18,512 nucleotides of DNA from a bacterium (lineage in GTDB: Bacteria; UBA10199; DSSB01): positions 1 to 18,512 of the forward strand of contig JAUHYS010000009.1 of the NCBI GenBank assembly GCA_030426445.1, read 5' to 3'. Positions 14,176-18,512 of this stretch are shown piece by piece. Below the pieces are notes generated by a model. It saw nothing but the letters and a program-made list of their open reading frames with translations, had not been told where the DNA came from and searched no databases. Each line of letters starts with the position of its first letter. Positions within the stretch are counted from its first letter, which is position 1. A program made the position numbers and the translations under genes.

Positions 14176-14201
14176 ACGACGTTACGACGTTAAACGACGT
14201 T
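14176..14201. promoter_or_regulatory. Three ACGACGTT direct repeats upstream of the nuclease fusion gene
   Basis: ACGACGTT occurs at 14176-14183, 14184-14191 and 14194-14201, within a run of A and T, 74-99 bases upstream of the ATG at 14102. The spacing suits an operator array. The rest of 14103-14321 is AT-rich and shows no gene. Confidence 0.5.
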
Positions 14202-14321
14202 TTTCAAAACTTAAAAAACCAAAAATTTAATAATAAAATCAGTTAGTTGTATTGTTTTAGCAAAAATTTTTTTTTAATTAAGAAATTTTCAAGCAAAAGG
14301 GTCCTATTCAAACGCCCCCTG

Positions 14322-14347
14322 TCCCCCTCTTCATCTCAAGAGGGGGA
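14322..14347. terminator. Hairpin downstream of the SrkA-like gene
   Basis: TCCCCCTCTT and AAGAGGGGGA form a perfect 10-bp stem with a 6-base loop, 56 bases after the stop of the kinase gene on the minus strand. There is no T-run on either side, so it is an imperfect intrinsic terminator or another kind of structured element. Confidence 0.45.
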
Positions 14348-14402
14348 ACGGTAATTCATTCTCCGAAAAAATACAGCCAAGCTCGAAGCTAAAGCATTCT
14401 TC

Positions 14403-15371
14403 CTAAAAAGAGCCTTGAAGTAGAGCCACCTGTTCCTTCATGGATAGCAAAAATTCCTCCCAATAGCGGCGTTCTGAAAAATAGGGAAAGGCACGTTGAA
14501 AAATGTTTTCGCTAAAACGCTGGCCCACCCAAGCGCTATGGCGGATCATTCGGAGGCTACGTAGGGCTTCTGCAAGCTGAAAGTGGGTCTCCTGAAAAGG
14601 GCGAAACATCTCATAGGCCTCAAAAAAAGTATCCTTTTGCTGGCCTTGTTCTTCGGCAGTCCCAAAGAAGAGCATCCATAAATCTTGCACTGTGGGGGCC
14701 ATGATCATGTCATCAAAATCCAAGAGGTGAGGGCCTTCTGCATTCCACAAAATATTTCCCGGATGGCAATCTCCGTGCAGTAAAATATTTTTGTAGCCGG
14801 GCTGAAAGGCCGTTTCGCAAAGCTGAATGACTTGAGTCAGTATGCTTTCTAGATTCGGCCTTAGGTCATGAGGTAGAAAACCGAGTTGCAGAATGACCTC
14901 TTGGCTCTGCCTACCAAAGGTTTCGGGGTTGAGTGCCATGCGGCTGGGCGCTGAAAAATGTTCGCCCACATTATGCAAGCGCGCCAGGGTGCGGCCAAGC
15001 TGAGCGAGCGCTTCGGGTGAAAGCTCGGACTCCTGCCGGCCTCTAAATTTAGGAAAGAGGGCGTAATAGATGTCCTCGATTTGGCTCACATAGGGACTGA
15101 GCTCGGTGGATTTTTTTAAGGGGAGGGAAGCCACTACAGGAATTTCTTCCTCTAGCAAAGTTTGCAAAAAACGATGCTCTTCAGCAATGCTCTCTAAAGT
15201 CCATCTGCCAGGGCGATAAAATTTGGCAATGAGAGGCTCTCCTCCTTCGATACCTATTTCATAAACGCGATTTTCATAACTATTGAGCGGGTAAAAAACT
15301 CCAGTGGGCTGGTAGCCCTGTTCGCTGGCCGCTCCGATAATCAGCTCGGGCATCAGTGTATCAAATTCCAT
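14403..15371 (-). CDS. srkA: SrkA/YihE-type stress response serine/threonine kinase (322 aa)
   Basis: SrkA (YihE) is a cytoplasmic kinase of the aminoglycoside-phosphotransferase fold linked in E. coli to Cpx stress and protection from stress-induced death. The family signatures are present: LNSYENRVYEIG at 29-40 (nucleotide loop), AKFYRPGRW at 49-57 with K50, EEHRF near 64-68, the catalytic loop LHGDCHPGNIL at 198-208 (D201), and LLDFDD at 216-221 (metal site). Its length is close to the usual ~328 aa. It diverges from the 15464-16859 operon; 15372-15463 is the shared promoter region. The gene appears intact and chromosomal in character. Confidence 0.93.
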   Translation of the reverse strand: MEFDTLMPELIIGAASEQGYQPTGVFYPLNSYENRVYEIGIEGGEPLIAKFYRPGRWTLESIAEEHRFLQTLLEEEIPVVASLPLKKSTELSPYVSQIEDIYYALFPKFRGRQESELSPEALAQLGRTLARLHNVGEHFSAPSRMALNPETFGRQSQEVILQLGFLPHDLRPNLESILTQVIQLCETAFQPGYKNILLHGDCHPGNILWNAEGPHLLDFDDMIMAPTVQDLWMLFFGTAEEQGQQKDTFFEAYEMFRPFQETHFQLAEALRSLRMIRHSAWVGQRFSENIFQRAFPYFSERRYWEEFLLSMKEQVALLQGSF

Positions 15372-15463
15372 GGCTCAGCCACTAACCTGATTGGGGCAGA
15401 ATGCAAAGGGCTTTCCATAATTCTTCTTCAGCTTCCGCTCAAAATTTGTTAAAAGAACAAATT

Positions 15464-16066
15464 ATGAAAAAACTTCATCAAGAGAATCTCTTTTGTTGGT
15501 CTGTGTTCAACGAAGAGCGCAATATCGATTTTCACAGCTATCTTTGGGTGCGTGCAGAGGGCAATGTTGCCATCGACCCGCTGCCACTTTCGGAGCATGA
15601 CCAAAAGCACCTGCAATCACTGGGCCCGCTTGCGCATATTGTGATCACCAATTCGGATCATATTCGCAATAGCCAAAACTTGGCCCAACAAACGGGAGCA
15701 AAAATTTGGGCTCCACTGGGGGAAAAGGAAAGCTTTCCTTTTGTGGCAGACCATTGGCTTGGTGATGAAGAGAGCATTGTCCCAGGTTTAATTGCTTTCT
15801 CCTTAAATGGTTCAAAAACTCCCGGTGAGCTAGCTTTCTTGTTAGAAGAAAAAACTCTGATCACGGGAGACCTGATTCGCGCTCACGAGGGAGGCCGGCT
15901 CTGCTTATTGCCCGAGCCAAAACTTAGTGATCAAGCGGCCGCTTTGGAGTCACTGCAACGCCTGGCCAAGCTCACTCGCATCGAAGCTGTCTTGCCAGGT
16001 GATGGCTGGCCGGTATTTCGAGAAGGGCATACTATTTTAAACGCATTGTGGGAGTCTTATGAGTAG
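15464..16066 (+). CDS. MBL-fold protein with degenerate metal site (200 aa)
   Basis: The architecture follows the metallo-beta-lactamase fold: VAIDPLPL at 35-42, a HIVITNSDHIR segment at 58-68 where active enzymes have HxHxDH, SKTPGELAFLL at 117-127 in place of PGHTPG, LITGDLI at 132-138, and LPGDGWPVF at 177-185. Several zinc-binding histidines are replaced (the TNSDH motif keeps only D65 and H66; the later His positions are T and D), while D136 remains. It may bind one metal, work differently, or be non-catalytic. The ATG at 15464 is preferred to one at 15401 because the conserved fold starts here and it leaves room for a promoter. It overlaps the next gene by eight bases. Confidence 0.72.
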   Translation: MKKLHQENLFCWSVFNEERNIDFHSYLWVRAEGNVAIDPLPLSEHDQKHLQSLGPLAHIVITNSDHIRNSQNLAQQTGAKIWAPLGEKESFPFVADHWLGDEESIVPGLIAFSLNGSKTPGELAFLLEEKTLITGDLIRAHEGGRLCLLPEPKLSDQAAALESLQRLAKLTRIEAVLPGDGWPVFREGHTILNALWESYE

Positions 16067-16859
16067 CCACTCCAATCAAGTCGCGTTCATCACCGGGGCT
16101 TCTTCCGGCATCGGGGCCGAATTAGCACGCGAGTTTGGGCGGCGTGGATTTAGTGTGGCGATTTGTGCACGCCGCAAAGATCGTTTGGAAGCGCTCTGTC
16201 AGGAGCTAACAGCCCAGGGTGTGGAGTGTTTTTACAGCGTGTGTGATGTCAGTGATGAGCAGGCCATGCAAAACACGGTTGCACACATTTTGCAAAAGTT
16301 TGGCCGCGTCGATGTGGTGATCGCCAATGCGGGCTATGCAGATCGGGGCAGTCTACAAAAACAAAGCCTGCAGGATTATCGCAAACAAATCGAGACCAAT
16401 GTCTTTGGCGTACTGAACACGATTTATCCTTGTTTGGAGGAGCTTAAAAAAAATCGCGGCTGCTTATCTATTATTGGAAGCATTGCAGGCTATGTGCCTT
16501 TGCACGGCAGCAGCGCCTATTGCATGAGCAAGCACGCGGTTAAGGCATTGAGCCTAGCTTTGCGCTCGGAATTAAAACAGCATGGCGTTTCGGTGACCCT
16601 GATCACAGCGGGTTTTATCAAAAGCGAAATTTTTAATGTGGATAGTCAAGGTGTCCGCCATCAGGAAACCCAACATTCGATCCCTGAATGGATCAAAATG
16701 CCCACGGCCAAGGCCGCCAAAAAAATTGCCAAGGCTACGCTTAACAGGCGCCGCGAAAAAACGCTCACCATTCACGGATTTTTGGGCAAGCAATTGCATC
16801 GCTTTTTCCCACGCTTTTCAGAGTTGATGATTCCCTTTGGGGTTCCTAAAGATCAATAG
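16059..16859 (+). CDS. Short-chain dehydrogenase/reductase, SDR family (266 aa)
   Basis: This is an NAD(P)-dependent oxidoreductase of the classical SDR family. The cofactor motif TGASSGIG is at 12-19, followed by CARRKDRL at 37-43, where basic residues after the second strand suggest NADPH preference. DV at 63-64, NAG at 90-92 and N114 are present. The catalytic residues are S141 (IIGSIAG), Y154 and K158 (YCMSK). The C-terminal ~45 residues are basic with a hydrophobic patch (FLGKQLHRFFPRF), as in SDRs acting on lipids or 3-ketosphinganine-like substrates, but the substrate cannot be read. Its ATG lies inside the last codons of the upstream MBL-fold gene, so translation is coupled. Confidence 0.93.
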   Translation: MSSHSNQVAFITGASSGIGAELAREFGRRGFSVAICARRKDRLEALCQELTAQGVECFYSVCDVSDEQAMQNTVAHILQKFGRVDVVIANAGYADRGSLQKQSLQDYRKQIETNVFGVLNTIYPCLEELKKNRGCLSIIGSIAGYVPLHGSSAYCMSKHAVKALSLALRSELKQHGVSVTLITAGFIKSEIFNVDSQGVRHQETQHSIPEWIKMPTAKAAKKIAKATLNRRREKTLTIHGFLGKQLHRFFPRFSELMIPFGVPKDQ

Positions 16860-16952
16860 TCTGCCCGTTTTTTATAGACAAAGAGGTTTTTCCCCATTTT
16901 TCCATAGACTCCCTCCTAGAAAAGAGTTAGAAAAGTAGGAAGAGTGGAATAT

Positions 16953-16983
16953 TTTTATCATAAATTGACAGGGTGATAAAAAA
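16953..16983. promoter_or_regulatory. Inverted repeat around a TTGACA upstream of the lipoprotein gene
   Basis: TTTTTATCA (16953-16961) and TGATAAAAA (16975-16983) are perfect 9-bp inverted arms with a 13-base spacer that holds TTGACA (16966-16971). This could be an operator over a -35 box; no convincing -10 follows at the usual distance, so the promoter reading is tentative. Confidence 0.35.
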
Positions 16984-17001
16984 CTCAAAAGGAGACTCAA
17001 G

Positions 17002-17505
17002 ATGTTAAAAAAATTATTCTATTTCACTCTATTGGCTTTCTGCCTCACAAGTTGCCCGCTGTTAAATGCCGAACCCTCCAAGGCTTCTCAAAACAAAAGC
17101 GCCTCATCCGATCAAGACGCAAAAGTCAGTAAAGCCATCGACAAACTATGCCGCTTAGAGCAAGGCATTGCCATGGCTGCTTTACAATTACGGGATGAAG
17201 GAAAAAGCAAAGCTGAAGTACTCAAACCGCTGCCTGACCCTTCCTCTGCTGAGGGAAAGTCCGATCTCGGTCTTGCAATGCACTCCGTTGTAGAAGATAT
17301 TTTCGCTTACCCTAAGGTAAAATCCTTTCCTTACTTTATCTACCGAAGCGAGCTTTGCTTTCGACGTTACGAAAAAAAACCTATTCCATCTTCATTTAAA
17401 GCGGTTGCCAAAGATGTACTCGGCTGCCAAAAAAAACACGGTTCAGAAAGCTCTGACCCTCTCATTAATTGTGTCCGAGCTGCAATTATCAAGGGCAGTC
17501 AATAA
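17002..17505 (+). CDS. Putative lipoprotein with four conserved-looking cysteines (167 aa)
   Basis: The family is not recognised. The first 18 residues are a lipoprotein signal: MLKK, a hydrophobic core, and the lipobox LTSC with the acylated cysteine at 18; cleavage after LNA at 23 by signal peptidase I is an alternative. A Ser/Lys/Gln-rich linker (about 24-43) leads to a small helical domain with cysteines at 50, 119, 142 and 157, enough for two disulfides in the periplasm. A good ribosome site (AGGAG, about eight bases before the ATG) supports the start. It appears monocistronic. Function unknown. Confidence 0.8.
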   Translation: MLKKLFYFTLLAFCLTSCPLLNAEPSKASQNKSASSDQDAKVSKAIDKLCRLEQGIAMAALQLRDEGKSKAEVLKPLPDPSSAEGKSDLGLAMHSVVEDIFAYPKVKSFPYFIYRSELCFRRYEKKPIPSSFKAVAKDVLGCQKKHGSESSDPLINCVRAAIIKGSQ

Positions 17506-17527
17506 GCTTAAATCTTCTCGATAGGCT

Positions 17528-17556
17528 TTGACAAAGCGCCCCCAAATGATTAAATA
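17528..17556 (+). promoter_or_regulatory. Possible promoter for the BI-1/AlkB chimera
   Basis: TTGACA (17528-17533) is followed after 17 bases by TAAATA (17551-17556). A small hairpin, AGCTTA-AAAA-TAAGCT, lies at 17565-17580 in the leader, and a GAGAGG ribosome site precedes the ATG at 17651. Confidence 0.35.
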
Positions 17557-17650
17557 TTAAATTGAGCTTAAAAATAAGCTGTCCAAAAAAGGAGTTTAAT
17601 AAAAACCCGAAGGGCTGAAGCTCCCGTTAATATTTTTAGAGAGGTTTACC

Positions 17651-18512
17651 ATGCAACAACCGCATTCATCATTTTATCAAGTTTCCAGAGCCCAGGATCA
17701 AGAGGTCGTACGCAGCTTTTTGCAACGGGTTTATATATGGATGACCGGAGGTCTTGCTTTAACCGGCTTTGTTGCTTACTATGCCTCGCAGTCTGAGCAA
17801 ATCATGACTTTTCTGCTAAGTAATCCCGCTACAATATATATGATGCTCTTTGGCACATTGGGAATCGCACTTGTCATGGGGTTTGCTGCCAATCGACTCC
17901 CCACTTTTGCGGTGGGCGCACTTTATGTACTGTATGCGGGCATCATTGGTCTGGTTTTTTCCATAGGTATTTTTTTAGCATTAAATGGCATTAATGTGGC
18001 TCATGAACTTGGACACAGACAAAGCTCCAACGAACGTTTTTTAGGGAAGGCTTTGTTATTGCCATCCTTTTACATGCACTTTTACATTGAACATAACTTT
18101 GGACATCATTTACATGCCGCAACTCCTGAAGATCCTGCAACTGCAAGATACAATCAAACGGTTTATTCTTTTTGGTTTACATCTACCTTTAGACAATATA
18201 TCAATTCATGGAAAATTCAAAACACACTATTGAAAAACAATAAAAATACTTTCTTTTCGGTTAAAAATGATATGTTTTGGTTTTTGGTATTTCAACTCTG
18301 TTATCTTGTATTGGTCCTTGTGTTTTTTGGAACCATAGGTCTTTTGTTTGCTATCGCTTCAGGAATAGTTGGGTTTATCATGTTGGAAACCGTAAATTAT
18401 ATTGAACATTATGGTTTGCTGCGTTTAAAATTGCCTTCTGGACGCTATGAGCGTGTTCGTGAAATTCATTCCTGGAATTCCAATCATGCCATTGGGCGCA
18501 TTGTTCTGTATG
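17651..18512 (+). CDS. Chimeric membrane protein: BI-1/YccA-like N-terminus joined to AlkB alkane monooxygenase (partial, 287 aa visible)
   Basis: The ORF is open from the ATG at 17651 to the window edge. A GAGAGG ribosome site lies about eight bases before the start. Residues 1-~104 resemble the start of Bax-inhibitor-1/YccA proteins: EVVRSFLQRVYIWMTGGLAL, then VAYYASQSEQIMTFLL, then VGALYVLYAGIIGLVFS, giving about three membrane segments. From about residue 105 the sequence is AlkB, the integral-membrane di-iron alkane 1-monooxygenase: HELGH at 118-122, EHNFGHH at 147-153, ATPEDPATAR at 157-166, NYIEHYG at 249-255 and HSWNSNH at 273-279. The fusion is in frame with no stop. A normal BI-1 protein has about seven segments and AlkB about six; here the front of AlkB is replaced. 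It could be a real chimera, a deletion joining two genes, or an assembly join. The rest of AlkB, including its last His motif, is beyond the window. Confidence 0.85.
   Translation, partial: MQQPHSSFYQVSRAQDQEVVRSFLQRVYIWMTGGLALTGFVAYYASQSEQIMTFLLSNPATIYMMLFGTLGIALVMGFAANRLPTFAVGALYVLYAGIIGLVFSIGIFLALNGINVAHELGHRQSSNERFLGKALLLPSFYMHFYIEHNFGHHLHAATPEDPATARYNQTVYSFWFTSTFRQYINSWKIQNTLLKNNKNTFFSVKNDMFWFLVFQLCYLVLVLVFFGTIGLLFAIASGIVGFIMLETVNYIEHYGLLRLKLPSGRYERVREIHSWNSNHAIGRIVLY

Noticed and set aside
14176..14201. Replication-origin iterons or a CRISPR array
   Set aside because: Only three 8-bp repeats with no spacer pattern, no initiator gene and no cas genes.
14322..14347. Strong intrinsic terminator
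   Set aside because: The stem is perfect but there is no T-run on either side, so it is kept only as a weak terminator candidate.

Overview
The window is about 18.5 kb from a Gram-negative bacterium of moderate GC. I infer a proteobacterial or deltaproteobacterial-type lineage such as Bdellovibrionota, from an SrkA/YihE-type kinase, close HipBA and DinJ/YafQ relatives of the E. coli systems, and a lipobox protein. There is no rRNA or tRNA to fix the taxonomy. The left ~14 kb is accessory DNA; the right ~4 kb looks like ordinary chromosome until an unusual chimeric gene at the right edge.

Layout. 1-408 (minus): an unrecognised open stretch cut by one in-frame TGA. 431-1747 (minus): an AAA ATPase with a DUF4143-type C-terminus, under an array of four TAACGTT sites. 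2015-2145: dispersed repeats and a nuclease-gene tail remnant. 2153-2524 (minus): a decayed RhuM gene. 2528-3059 (minus): a DinJ/YafQ toxin-antitoxin pair with a clear promoter and operator. 3288-4487 (plus): a class II Fic protein. 4529-4603: a second repeat and tail remnant. 4778-8917 (plus): an unrecognised 1379-aa protein whose frame continues past a TAG to 9346. 9495-10958 (minus): a second AAA ATPase (DUF234/PD-(D/E)XK type) under paired inverted repeats. 11121-11171: a third tail remnant. 11175-12834: hipBA with three textbook HipB operators. 13021-13196 (minus): a second RhuM fragment. 13239-14102 (minus): a protein joining a YhcG/DUF1016-like N-terminus to a staphylococcal-nuclease domain, with three ACGACGTT repeats upstream. 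14403-15371 (minus): an SrkA-like kinase, divergent from a two-gene operon of a degenerate metallo-beta-lactamase-fold protein and a short-chain dehydrogenase (15464-16859). 17002-17505: a small lipoprotein. 17651-end: an ORF whose first ~100 residues look like Bax-inhibitor-1/YccA and whose remainder is AlkB-type alkane monooxygenase.

How it fits together. The left part is a stacked toxin-antitoxin, ATPase and nuclease island. Four transcription units each carry their own repeated operator-like array next to the start (TAACGTT, TATATTCTGCCAAAA, TATCCN8GGATA, ACGACGTT), which suggests separately acquired, self-regulated modules. The last residues of the nuclease gene (LDAGLAKRVEY-stop) recur as remnants at three other sites, all on the minus strand, and two RhuM fragments retain complementary parts of that gene. 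Together these indicate repeated insertion and loss in this segment.

The most notable items are the BI-1/AlkB chimera, the YhcG-N/SNase fusion, and the giant protein with its sharp internal composition shift and in-frame stop.
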